This document shows, piece after piece, positions 1 to 7,482 of a stretch of 9,363 nucleotides of DNA. This DNA is from Bacillota bacterium (GTDB lineage Bacteria > Bacillota > Clostridia > Acetivibrionales > DSM-1351). A model generated the notes under the pieces. The model was not told the DNA's origin. It searched no databases and saw only the letters and a program-made list of their open reading frames with translations. Position 1 is the stretch's first letter, and each line of letters begins with the position of its first letter. The translations under genes were made by a program, and so were the position numbers. Location of the stretch: the NCBI GenBank assembly GCA_023395575.1, contig JAEWZA010000196.1:1-9363 (forward strand), in the 5' to 3' direction.

Positions 1-99
1 CCTTACTACATGTACAAGAACTGGCAATCCACATATATCTAATAACACTTTTCCCGGCAGTCTGCTTGAATTCATTCTGGCTTGTATAACAGCATACAC
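1..99 (-). CDS. SpsF/NeuA-like cytidylyltransferase, N-terminal fragment (cut by window edge)
   Basis: Only the first 33 codons are present; the gene continues beyond position 1. The residues contain AVIQARMNSSRLPGKVLL, the nucleotide-binding signature of the SpsF/acylneuraminate cytidylyltransferase family (IIQARxxSxRLPGK), followed by GLPVLVHVVR, which fits the usual first helix. Members transfer CMP from CTP to a sugar acid, giving the donor for a glycosyltransferase. An in-frame TAA lies at 106-108, so the start must be GTG at 99 or TTG at 102; I chose GTG, preceded by an AAAGGTGTGAT stretch that resembles AAGGAGGTGAT. The gene follows the aminotransferase after about 77 bp and is probably the next member of the glycan operon. 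Whether the product acts on pseudaminic, legionaminic or another acid cannot be told from this fragment. Confidence 0.8.
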   Translation of the reverse strand, partial: MYAVIQARMNSSRLPGKVLLDICGLPVLVHVVR

Positions 100-176
100 C
101 AAATATTATCACACCTTTCATATGCTATTTACTCACACTTCAAGTAAAAATTTGAACAATAAGACATTATCCTTTT

Positions 177-1475
177 CTATTTTATATTACGTTTAAACAC
201 AGGATTAACCTTTCCACCCTTCAGTATTTCTAATACCGAGTCCTTTTCAATCGCTCTCTGTATATCACTCAATGCCAATTCTGCTGCATTAAGGTATAAC
301 TCTATTTCTTTTTCAGAATGAGATAAATTCAAGTTATTTATACCAACTGACATAATACCTTCCTGAATCATTCTTTGTTGGAAAATAGAATTTATATCTA
401 AATAATCAAGACTCCCTTTACCCTCGAACTGTATTCCAGCATGAGGTGCAAGTCCTGAAGTAAACACTACATCAGAAACTTTATTATTATCTATTATAGT
501 ATTTAAACCTTTTAACATCATATTGCCAAGCTTCCATATTCCTTCATATACATTTGGTTTTTCCAAAATCTTAATTGTTTCTAACGCAGCTACAATTGAC
601 AACGTTTCTCCACCAAAAGTAGTTGATACAAAAACTCCCTGCTCAATTAATTCCATGATATCCTTTTTACCAGCAACTACAGAAATAGGCATTCCATTTC
701 CCATTCCTTTACCCATTGCCACCATATCCGGAATTACATTGTATAACTCAGCTGCTCCCCCCAATGCATATCTAAATCCTGAAACAACCTCATCAAAAAT
801 AAGTACTGCACCATTTTTACTAGTTATTTCACGTATATCTTGGAGATAGCCTTCCTCTGGCCCGTCAGCTTGAATTGGCTCAAGAATAACTGCAGCTATT
901 TTATCTTTGTATTCATCAAACAGTTTATTTAGTGAATTAATATCATTATAAGAAAAGGTCTTAGTTAAATCACAGATAGGTTTTGGCACACCTCTGTTAT
1001 TAGTAGTAGATCCAATTGACCAGTCATGCATACCATGATATCCACATAAAGCAACAATATCACGTCCAGTATATGCTCTTGCAAGCCTGATTGCAGCTGT
1101 AGTTGCATCCGAACCATTCTTTACAAATCTTACCATTTCGGCGCAAGGAATTATTTGATTTAATTTTTCTGCAAGTTCTACTTCCACCTTAGTTGATTGG
1201 GAAAAGGAAATTCCTTTATTTAATTGATTAATAATTGCCTCATTTATCTGCTTATTATTATATCCAACTGTTACTGGCCCTAATGCACAAATAAAATCAA
1301 TAAATTCATTCCCATCAACGTCCCAAACCCTACAGCCCTCACCTTTTTCAATAAATGAAGGGGAATTCCCTTCACAAAAATACCGGAAAGACTTACTATA
1401 AGTTTGGGCTCCCAAAGGTGTTACTTTTCTTGCGCGTTTTAATAATTCTTCACTTTTAGAATATTTTAAAGTCAT
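177..1475 (-). CDS. Class III PLP aminotransferase (glutamate-1-semialdehyde aminomutase-like), sugar-pathway type
   Basis: The 432-residue protein is a fold-type I PLP enzyme of aminotransferase class III, closest in pattern to glutamate-1-semialdehyde aminomutase. Visible landmarks are NGSDATTAAIRLAR at about 120-133 (PLP phosphate contact), GYHGMHDW at about 145-152, the LIFDEVVSGFR box with the PLP-pyridine Asp at about 228, and PDMVAMGKGMGNGMP with the probable Schiff-base Lys at about 256. Length is normal for the family. The frame opens at a GTG at 1484, but the ATG at 1475 has GGGGTGG five bases upstream, so I use it. The neighbours are an aldo/keto reductase, a PseB-type dehydratase and a cytidylyltransferase, so the likely substrate is a keto-sugar or keto-sugar acid and not a tetrapyrrole precursor. 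That substrate is inference; the fold and cofactor are secure. Confidence 0.88.
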   Translation of the reverse strand: MTLKYSKSEELLKRARKVTPLGAQTYSKSFRYFCEGNSPSFIEKGEGCRVWDVDGNEFIDFICALGPVTVGYNNKQINEAIINQLNKGISFSQSTKVEVELAEKLNQIIPCAEMVRFVKNGSDATTAAIRLARAYTGRDIVALCGYHGMHDWSIGSTTNNRGVPKPICDLTKTFSYNDINSLNKLFDEYKDKIAAVILEPIQADGPEEGYLQDIREITSKNGAVLIFDEVVSGFRYALGGAAELYNVIPDMVAMGKGMGNGMPISVVAGKKDIMELIEQGVFVSTTFGGETLSIVAALETIKILEKPNVYEGIWKLGNMMLKGLNTIIDNNKVSDVVFTSGLAPHAGIQFEGKGSLDYLDINSIFQQRMIQEGIMSVGINNLNLSHSEKEIELYLNAAELALSDIQRAIEKDSVLEILKGGKVNPVFKRNIK

Positions 1476-1516
1476 TATTTCCACCCCATTATTTCAATAT
1501 TCATTTATTTTTGCCA

Positions 1517-2410
1517 TCACTTATTCCACAAAAAGGGCATTAGTATATTATCATTAACCTGTATAAATTCCTCTGATATTTGTTCTATTACGGATTTATC
1601 AGTAGCTTTAAAGAAAATCTCAATAAACTCCTTTATTTGATTTAAATTATCTATCCCAAAAACCAGATAATCAATTTTATCATTATTTTTAACAAAACTT
1701 AAAGCTGCGTGTGTTCGTGTTATGTTAAATGATTCACATAGTTCCTCAAACCTTTTTACTTTTGGAACGGCTTCAGATAAATACAAAGGTATCTCATTAA
1801 CAGGCATAAGCAACAAGCCTTGTAAAAATGCACTTCTTGCATATATTTTTTTATTACCTATTATTTCTGGATCAAAAAATCCCTCTTTATCCAGTCTTTG
1901 ATCAAAAATATTATAGGGAATCTGTATTATTTCCATTTCATTATATGAGAAAGTTCTTTTTGCTTCATTAGGAGTATATACTGATGAACCTATTCTTCTA
2001 ACATAACCTTCTTTTTTCAACCTGTTTAATGCTGCTATAACCTCTTCATTATCTAAAGCATTTGCATTGTGAAGCATGTAACCATCCAAGCATTCAATAT
2101 TGAGTTTTTTTAAACTATTAATAACACATTCTTTAGCTCTAATGTACCAATTATTATTGGTTCCTTCTTCAAAAATATCTGGAGATACTTTTGAATTTAT
2201 CTCAATTTTATATTGATTTATTTTTTTTTGCTTAATAAATTCACCTAGAACATCCTCTGCATCTCCATAAGCAGCTGCAGTATCAAAAGAACAGATATCA
2301 TTTTGATATGCATAGTCGAGTATCTCTATACAGCTTGCTAAATTTGGCTTGTCGTTTCCAGCTATCCCATATTTTAAGCCAAATTGTACTGTCCCTAAAC
2401 ATAATTTCAT
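1517..2410 (-). CDS. Aldo/keto reductase in the flagellar glycan operon
   Basis: The 297-residue protein has the (beta/alpha)8 aldo/keto reductase pattern. It starts with LCLGTVQFGLKYG, and the catalytic tetrad can be read directly: Asp43 and Tyr48 in FDTAAAYG, Lys74 in NSKV, and His114 in MLHN. RRIGSSVY near 138-145 and the C-terminal YLVFGIDNLNQIKE near 248-261 fit the cofactor-binding side, with NAD(P)H expected. The ATG at 2410 is seven bases after the acetyltransferase stop, and its site (AGAGGG) lies inside the end of that gene, so the two are probably translationally coupled. Homologues of this subgroup occur in nonulosonate and surface-sugar clusters. A role in reducing or oxidising a sugar intermediate is inferred from context; the exact step is unknown. 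Confidence 0.88.
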   Translation of the reverse strand: MKLCLGTVQFGLKYGIAGNDKPNLASCIEILDYAYQNDICSFDTAAAYGDAEDVLGEFIKQKKINQYKIEINSKVSPDIFEEGTNNNWYIRAKECVINSLKKLNIECLDGYMLHNANALDNEEVIAALNRLKKEGYVRRIGSSVYTPNEAKRTFSYNEMEIIQIPYNIFDQRLDKEGFFDPEIIGNKKIYARSAFLQGLLLMPVNEIPLYLSEAVPKVKRFEELCESFNITRTHAALSFVKNNDKIDYLVFGIDNLNQIKEFIEIFFKATDKSVIEQISEEFIQVNDNILMPFLWNK

Positions 2411-2417
2411 ATTAAGA

Positions 2418-2945
2418 CTACCCTCTGTAATTAATTTTTTCCATGTGGATACAATCTATATATTTACCTTCAAAAAAATACCTTTCCTTATCTATATAAA
2501 CACTTTCAAATCCGTTCTTTTTAAAAGCATTTATTGAACCTAAATTATACTGATATGCTCCAGCAATTAACTTGTGTAAGTTCAAATGGTTAAAAGCATA
2601 ATCAGTAATAATTCTTATTGCTGACGTAGCAATTCCCTGTCCCCAATAATTTTTATCACCAATTATTATACCTACATCGGCATATCTGTGTATCCAATTA
2701 ATTGAACCCAGCTTAATATTACCAATATGAGTTTTATTATCATTTATGAATATACCAAATAAAATGCTATTTGAGTTTGTTGAAGTATTAACAAACTGTT
2801 TTATTGATTCTTTAGTATGTTGAAAAAAACGGCTTTCAGTATATTTAACAATTTCGTAGTCATTCATCCATGCTACATAAGCATCACTAACATCTTCTTC
2901 TGTTAAAATTTTAAGATATATTTTATCACCACATAAAAAACTCAT
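2418..2945 (-). CDS. GNAT-family N-acetyltransferase (RimJ/RimL or PseH-like)
   Basis: The 175-residue protein is a single GNAT domain. Motif A is visible as VGIIIGDKNYWGQGIATSAI at 91-110, where the WGQGIA turn would hold the pyrophosphate of acetyl-CoA. HKLIAGAYQYNLGSINAFKKNGF at about 124-146 is the usual motif B region, with Asn and the KxGF turn. Next to a PseB-type dehydratase, an acetyltransferase of this size normally acetylates the 4-amino group of a UDP-amino sugar, the PseH role. I infer that role but cannot separate it from a RimJ/RimL-like protein acetylase by sequence alone. The start ATG has AGAGGTG six bases upstream. It sits 42 bp after the dehydratase gene and 7 bp before the aldo/keto reductase. 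Confidence 0.85.
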   Translation of the reverse strand: MSFLCGDKIYLKILTEEDVSDAYVAWMNDYEIVKYTESRFFQHTKESIKQFVNTSTNSNSILFGIFINDNKTHIGNIKLGSINWIHRYADVGIIIGDKNYWGQGIATSAIRIITDYAFNHLNLHKLIAGAYQYNLGSINAFKKNGFESVYIDKERYFFEGKYIDCIHMEKINYRG

Positions 2946-2987
2946 GATTTACACCTCTATTTGTGATAAAAGAACCAATTGTCAAAA

Positions 2988-4001
2988 TCAATACTCTATA
3001 TTTAATATTGACAAGCGTTCTCTAATTTCTTTGACATCAAGCCACTGACAATTATCTCCAGAATTATACTCAAATCCTTCAGCTATACGTTTTCCACCTT
3101 CAGCGAAACATCTGCTTGCACTCCACCAATCAAACTGTGGATAAATAATATAGTGCTTATCATATTCATATGTCGATCTAGAATCATCCTTAGTTATCAT
3201 TACCTCATGAAGCTTTTCACCTTCACGTATACCAATTTCTTTAATAATACAATCCTTTTCCATAGCAATAGCTAAATCAGATATTTTAAACGATGGTATT
3301 TTTGAAATGTAAGTTTCTCCACCCTTTGATTCCTTTAAAGCTTTTAATACAAGGCTAACACCCTCTTCTAGTGTTATCCAAAATCTCGTCATACGCATAT
3401 CTGTAATTGGCAATTCCTTTGATCCCTGTTCCAAAATATTTTTGAAAAAGGGTATTACAGAGCCTCTGCTACCTGCAACATTACCATATCTTACTATTGA
3501 AAAAACAGTACCATTTTCACCTGAATAGGCTCCTGCTGAAATAAATAATTTATCAGAAACAAGCTTTGTCCCACCATAAAGATTTATAGGATTAACCGCT
3601 TTGTCAGTTGATAGTGCAACAACTTTTTTTATTCCCCTATCTAAAGCAGCATCAACTACATTCTGGGCACCATGAATGTTTGTTTTTATCGCCTCGAATG
3701 GATTGTATTCACATGCAGGAACTTGCTTCATAGCAGCTGCATGAACTACATAGTCTACACCTTTAAAAGCTCTATATAAACGCTCCTTGTCTCTTACATC
3801 ACCAATAAAAAATCTTAACTTATCCTGCTGCTCCGGACTAAGTATTTCAGCAAATTTATTCTTCATTTTAAATTGCTTGTACTCATCCCTAGAATACACT
3901 ATTACTTTTTTAGGTGAGTATTCTTTAAATATGTTTTCAACAAAACACTTTCCAAAAGAACCTGTTCCCCCAGTAATTAAAATAACTGAATTATCAAGCA
4001 T
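2988..4001 (-). CDS. pseB: UDP-N-acetylglucosamine 4,6-dehydratase, PseB/FlaA1 type
   Basis: The 337-residue protein is a short-chain dehydrogenase/reductase of the PseB/FlaA1 family, which converts UDP-GlcNAc to a UDP-4-keto-6-deoxy sugar (with C5 inversion in true PseB). It shows the Rossmann motif GGTGSFG at 11-17, GDVRDKERL at 67-75, and AAAMKQVPACEYNPFEA at 88-104, which is highly typical of PseB. The catalytic block is STDKAVNPINLYGGTK, giving Thr132, Asp133, Lys134, Tyr142 and Lys146. RYGNVAGSRGSVIPFF at 171-186 and TRFWITLEEGV at 205-215 complete the match. Length is normal. The start ATG follows AAAGGA by ten bases. It is the probable first committed enzyme of the glycan made by this island. 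Inverting chemistry is expected from the family but not proven. Confidence 0.93.
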   Translation of the reverse strand: MLDNSVILITGGTGSFGKCFVENIFKEYSPKKVIVYSRDEYKQFKMKNKFAEILSPEQQDKLRFFIGDVRDKERLYRAFKGVDYVVHAAAMKQVPACEYNPFEAIKTNIHGAQNVVDAALDRGIKKVVALSTDKAVNPINLYGGTKLVSDKLFISAGAYSGENGTVFSIVRYGNVAGSRGSVIPFFKNILEQGSKELPITDMRMTRFWITLEEGVSLVLKALKESKGGETYISKIPSFKISDLAIAMEKDCIIKEIGIREGEKLHEVMITKDDSRSTYEYDKHYIIYPQFDWWSASRCFAEGGKRIAEGFEYNSGDNCQWLDVKEIRERLSILNIEY

Positions 4002-4061
4002 ACGTATTGTGTCCTTTCAAATATTGTAAATCATAAAAAATCCACCAAATTTCACGAATTT

Positions 4062-4352
4062 TTAGTTATTTAACTTTTCTCTTTCTATAAATAGAAGAGC
4101 ATCTTCTATAATTGGTTTTATATCGTAATTGAGCGCATCTGCCATTTTTATATAATCCCCTGTTTTCATAACATCAAACAAAAATTGAATAATGTCTCTT
4201 CCCTGTTGCATTATTTCATCATAATTAAAAAAAGTTTTCTCAAAAAAACCAGAAATCTGTTCACAAATATCTATATACTCATTGTTGAGTTCATATGGCA
4301 TTTTAAAATATATATCTGCCAAAAAATTTTCAATTTTATTTATTGTCTCCAT
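4062..4352 (-). CDS. Small acidic protein of unknown function between maf and pseB
   Basis: I do not recognise this 96-residue protein. It has no signal peptide, membrane helix or metal motif and a single Cys at 30. Predicted character is all-helical: amphipathic patterns run from about 3 to 16 (INKIENFLADIYFK), 21-40, 45-64 and 65-92, the last holding GDYIKMADALNYDIKPIIED with alternating hydrophobic and acidic residues. The ATG at 4352 has AGGGTG seven bases upstream, and the gap to the maf stop is only 11 bp, so the gene is real and co-transcribed with maf. A helical accessory or adaptor for the Maf transferase or for unfolded flagellin is a guess from position and size. A 60-bp gap separates it from the dehydratase gene. 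Confidence 0.75.
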   Translation of the reverse strand: METINKIENFLADIYFKMPYELNNEYIDICEQISGFFEKTFFNYDEIMQQGRDIIQFLFDVMKTGDYIKMADALNYDIKPIIEDALLFIEREKLNN

Positions 4353-4363
4353 TAGCTAACACC

Positions 4364-6151
4364 CTATTCATTATTAAATTTAATCAAATAGCTGTCAAGT
4401 ATACTCTTGTAAATCATTAAGCTTTCATTAATCTTTTTACTTACTTTAATTAAAGTATCGTAATACTGCTTACTCCTTTGTAGCATCCTATCTTCATCTT
4501 CTTTAGTTAAATACATTGGAAAGGAATGAATATCTCGATTAAAACCTATTACTATTGATTGAATTATAAATCTACCTGCAAAATTCTTATCCAGCTCAGC
4601 TTGCATGGAAAACCTTTTTTCTTCCATAAATGGAACCAACCCAGCTCCTGTATATGATGCAATGTTGTTATAATTATTTTTTGCTACTTTTGCAATCTTA
4701 TTAAAATATTTTTCCATACTGATGAAATACTCTTTGCCTCTTTTTGTTATATCCGCTTTATTAACATGATATTCGCCAAATAAAATATCATATCTATCAT
4801 TAATTGCCGCAAATTCTTCTCCTACACAATATTCTGAAATAACCTCTTTCAGTTTTTTATTTTCTGCACCTTCAATATTAGCTCCACCCTCAGTTGCATT
4901 AATAAACTTTATTCCTTTATTCATAGAAATTTGAATTTCAATCCAATTCTTTGCATACATAAAGAATTCAAATGTCTCAAGTAGTTCTCCATTTTGCCCT
5001 TTGACATATACGGTGCTTTCTTTATAAATATTACTAAGAGAATCATCAAGGTTGTCAGCTACTTGAGTCGTATGTGTTCTTCCATTTGTATATGCTAAAT
5101 CAAGACCTACAAATACTATTGGACTACAACCCAAATATTGTGCAAAAGCTATTAGAATATTAGAAACATTTCCTCCAATTTCTAAATTATTAAACCCTAT
5201 ATAACTATTAAGATCCCTAACAACTGCATCTCCCTTTCTTCCTGTAAAAATAATTCTATTGAATCTTTCTAATACGCTTCCAGGGACTACGTTAGGTCCC
5301 AAATAGACTATACTATCCGGAATAATATCTCTTTTATAGAATTTAGTTATTAAAGTAGTCCTTTCTATTGAAGCTACAATATCTGGAACTATCCCTTTAT
5401 CAAGAAGTGAGTCCAAGGCAGCATCAACACATAATATTAAAGCCTTTCCCTGTGCTTTCCTAAGATATTGAATATTTTTATCTAACGATGGACCTGCTCC
5501 GACTACTATCGCAGGTTTATTCTTATACATTCCCTCAAAATGGCTATAATCTAATCCTCTAAATACATGCTTCCAATTATTTAAATAGTTATCCGTTCCA
5601 ACTAAAATATCCTCTACTGAATTACCAAAACTAGTTATTAAAGTATGCAACCTTTCGAATATAGTAGTTGTAATGCTGCTTACTTCAGTTGGGTATGTCG
5701 ACTTTACATATGGCATTGAAATTATTTCTAAATTTCTTAGATTATATAGTTTAATAGTATCACCAAGCACTCCATCTAACTGGCTTATTAACTCAGTATG
5801 AGTGCCTATTGTCAAATTAACAGTTTTACTATCAAATAGAAAAGCTAATTTTTCTTTATCACAGTTTATATATAAATCCTCATTAGGACTACCACAAATT
5901 TCTATTATTATGATTGTACTAAATGGTGTTTTACGCTTATAAATTTCAGCTATTAAATCAATATTCTTTATCCCAAATACAATAAAGTTCTTATGATAAT
6001 TAAAATCAATCCTATTGATTACCATTTCAATTTCTTTTTCTTTATCAATTGGACTGTTAAATAGATATCCGGAATCTTGAGTTTCTGTATTTTTTGTTTC
6101 TTCTATCTCCCATACCAAATTGTGAAGTTTTTTTAATTTGAAGTACCCCAT
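4364..6151 (-). CDS. maf: Motility accessory factor (Maf/DUF115) flagellin glycosyltransferase
   Basis: This protein is 595 residues from the chosen start. The central MAF_flag10/DUF115 domain is clear: PAIVVGAGPSLDKN at about 213-226, LCVDAALDSLLDKGIVPDIVASIE at about 240-263, then GGNVSNILIAFAQYLGCSPIVFVGLDLAYTNGRTH at about 326-360. N- and C-terminal regions (1-205 and 430-595) are helical and less conserved, as in other Maf proteins. Known Maf enzymes transfer nonulosonic acids from CMP donors onto Ser/Thr of flagellin in the cytoplasm before export, matching the flagellin gene just upstream. The open frame extends to an ATG at 6196, but that codon lies in the hag terminator hairpin and has no ribosome binding site. 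The ATG at 6151 has GGAG six bases upstream, so I start there. Confidence 0.9.
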   Translation of the reverse strand: MGYFKLKKLHNLVWEIEETKNTETQDSGYLFNSPIDKEKEIEMVINRIDFNYHKNFIVFGIKNIDLIAEIYKRKTPFSTIIIIEICGSPNEDLYINCDKEKLAFLFDSKTVNLTIGTHTELISQLDGVLGDTIKLYNLRNLEIISMPYVKSTYPTEVSSITTTIFERLHTLITSFGNSVEDILVGTDNYLNNWKHVFRGLDYSHFEGMYKNKPAIVVGAGPSLDKNIQYLRKAQGKALILCVDAALDSLLDKGIVPDIVASIERTTLITKFYKRDIIPDSIVYLGPNVVPGSVLERFNRIIFTGRKGDAVVRDLNSYIGFNNLEIGGNVSNILIAFAQYLGCSPIVFVGLDLAYTNGRTHTTQVADNLDDSLSNIYKESTVYVKGQNGELLETFEFFMYAKNWIEIQISMNKGIKFINATEGGANIEGAENKKLKEVISEYCVGEEFAAINDRYDILFGEYHVNKADITKRGKEYFISMEKYFNKIAKVAKNNYNNIASYTGAGLVPFMEEKRFSMQAELDKNFAGRFIIQSIVIGFNRDIHSFPMYLTKEDEDRMLQRSKQYYDTLIKVSKKINESLMIYKSILDSYLIKFNNE

Positions 6152-6157
6152 ATACCA

Positions 6158-6161
6158 CTCC
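6158..6161 (-). promoter_or_regulatory. Shine-Dalgarno site that sets the maf start
   Basis: GGAG within GGCGGAGTGG ends six bases before the ATG at 6151. The alternative ATG at 6196 is preceded by terminator-hairpin sequence with no purine-rich site. Confidence 0.65.
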
Positions 6162-6184
6162 GCCTTATCCTTAGTTTTTCTAAT

Positions 6185-6220
6185 AAAAAGAGGCATCGGC
6201 GTAAGCCAGTGCCTCTTTTT
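6185..6220 (-). terminator. Intrinsic terminator of hag (stem usable in both directions)
   Basis: Positions 6185-6195 and 6210-6220 are perfect 11-bp inverted repeats (AAAAAGAGGCA and its complement) around a 14-base loop. The loop holds a further 3-bp GGC/GCC stem. On the minus strand the hairpin ends in CTCTTTTTATT, giving the U-tract. It begins 14 bases after the hag stop codon. The A-rich other arm gives a U-run on the plus strand too. It should stop most hag transcripts while letting some polymerase pass into maf. Confidence 0.88.
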
Positions 6221-6234
6221 GTTAGACTAGTTGA

Positions 6235-7431
6235 TTATTGTAATAATTGAAGTACACTCTGTGGCTGTTGATTTGCCTGAGCAAGCATTGCCTGAGCTGC
6301 CTGAGTAAGAATATTATTCTTAGTGAACTCAGTCATTTCTTTAGCCATATCTACATCACGGATACGTGATTCAGAAGCCTGTAGGTTCTCAGAAGATGTA
6401 TCCAAGTTGTTGATTGTGTGTTCAAGTCTGTTTTGTACAGCACCAAGTGATGATCTCTGATGTGATACCTGTGAAATAGCATTGTTTACTGTTTCAATAG
6501 CAGTAGCTGCTCCCCACTTAGTGGATATATCAATTGTATCAACACCAATAGCTGTTGCTCTCATATCATCAATTGAGATAAACATTGTTTGACCAGAGTT
6601 TGCACCGATCTGAGCCATGATTGAATCATCCAATTCAGAAGAAGCTGATTTAGCCTCACCAAATACAAGAGTAATACTTTCACCTACTGCCATTTTAACC
6701 ATGTTTGCAGCAGACAATGTTTGAGCAGTTGTCAATGGTGCAGCACTTGATGCTGAAATAGCAATACTAGCAGTTGCAATTTTAACAGAAGTAAGTACTT
6801 TGCCATCTTTTCCAATTACTTTGAAGTCTCCAGCACTAATAGCAGATGTTGTACCTGCAACTCTTACTATCGCAATAGCTCCATTATAATTTGATTTTGT
6901 TCTAATAGCAGACATTATAGCTTTATTATTAGTTGATGCTGTATCTATTGTAACTTTAGAAGTATTGTTATTGATGTTTAAAGTTCCATCAATAGCTTCC
7001 TTAACTCCCTTTGCACTGCCATCCAACAATTTCTTTGTATTGAACTCAGTAGTATTACCGATTCTGTCGATTTCAGCAGTTAATTGCTTAACTTCTGCCT
7101 GAAGTTCTTTTCTATCAGAATCTGTGTTAGTATCATTTGCAGACTGAACAGCTAGTTCTCTCATTCTTTGTAGAATTGAGTGAGTTTCAGTTAATGCACC
7201 TTCAGCAGTCTGTACTAATGAGATTGAATCCTGAGCATTGCTGGAAGCTTTGTTTAAACCTCTGATCTGACCTCTCATTTTTTCAGATATTGCCAAACCT
7301 GCCGCATCATCTCCCGCTCTGTTGATTCTGAGACCTGATGATAACTTTTCAAGTGACTTCTGAGTGTTACCTCTGTTTACTCCTAACGCTCTGTTAGTAT
7401 TCATACTTGCGATGTTGTGATTAATTCTCAT
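6235..7431 (-). CDS. hag: Flagellin
   Basis: The 398-residue protein is the filament subunit. The N-terminal D0/D1 domain (1 to about 138) starts MRINHNIASMNTNRA and contains SSGLRINRAGDDAAGLAISE and the LQRMRELAVQSAND segment typical of flagellins sensed by TLR5. The C-terminal domain (about 313-398) contains SSLGAVQNRLEHTINNL and SRIRDVDMAKEM and ends in SVLQLLQ. The central 140-312 region is variable and rich in Ser, Thr and Ala (especially 194-242), a suitable target for O-glycosylation by the Maf encoded next door. There is no Cys and only one Trp (306). Export is by the flagellar type III system, so no signal peptide is expected. The start ATG has GGGAGG eight bases upstream. Translation is probably controlled by CsrA through the leader. 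Confidence 0.97.
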   Translation of the reverse strand: MRINHNIASMNTNRALGVNRGNTQKSLEKLSSGLRINRAGDDAAGLAISEKMRGQIRGLNKASSNAQDSISLVQTAEGALTETHSILQRMRELAVQSANDTNTDSDRKELQAEVKQLTAEIDRIGNTTEFNTKKLLDGSAKGVKEAIDGTLNINNNTSKVTIDTASTNNKAIMSAIRTKSNYNGAIAIVRVAGTTSAISAGDFKVIGKDGKVLTSVKIATASIAISASSAAPLTTAQTLSAANMVKMAVGESITLVFGEAKSASSELDDSIMAQIGANSGQTMFISIDDMRATAIGVDTIDISTKWGAATAIETVNNAISQVSHQRSSLGAVQNRLEHTINNLDTSSENLQASESRIRDVDMAKEMTEFTKNNILTQAAQAMLAQANQQPQSVLQLLQ

Positions 7432-7437
7432 AATAAA

Positions 7438-7447
7438 ATCCTCCCTG
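7438..7447 (-). promoter_or_regulatory. hag ribosome binding site overlapping a candidate CsrA site
   Basis: CAGGGAGGAT contains the Shine-Dalgarno GGGAGG eight bases before the hag ATG and a GGA within AGGA. In Bacillus subtilis the second CsrA site of hag also overlaps the Shine-Dalgarno; the same layout here would let bound CsrA block the 30S subunit. CsrA binding is inference. Confidence 0.65.
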
Positions 7448-7456
7448 ATTTTTTAT

Positions 7457-7476
7457 TTCGGGATTCCTTTCCCGAA
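7457..7476 (-). promoter_or_regulatory. Candidate CsrA-binding hairpin in the hag leader
   Basis: On the minus strand TTCGGGA (7470-7476) pairs perfectly with TCCCGAA (7457-7463), leaving the six-base loop AAGGAA. GGA in a hexaloop is the preferred CsrA target. It lies about 10 bases upstream of the Shine-Dalgarno element, a spacing that would let one CsrA dimer bridge both sites. The flanking gene set (fliW, csrA, hag) supports this reading. Confidence 0.75.
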
Positions 7477-7482
7477 TGGTAT

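Noticed and set aside
523..849. Plus-strand open frames such as 523-849, 2349-2537, 3787-4029, 7909-8115, 8126-8329 and 8746-8979.
   Set aside because: Each lies opposite a well-supported minus-strand gene, has low-complexity composition and no recognisable domain or ribosome binding site; they are antisense shadows.
177..1475. Calling the aminotransferase hemL (glutamate-1-semialdehyde 2,1-aminomutase).
   Set aside because: The fold matches, but the gene is embedded between an aldo/keto reductase and a cytidylyltransferase in a flagellar glycan island, with no tetrapyrrole genes nearby. A sugar substrate is more likely.
4022..4065. AT-rich hairpin followed by a T-run before pseB as an attenuator.
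   Set aside because: The pairing (AAAAATTC with GATTTTT) needs a bulge and is almost all A-T, so it is too weak to call.
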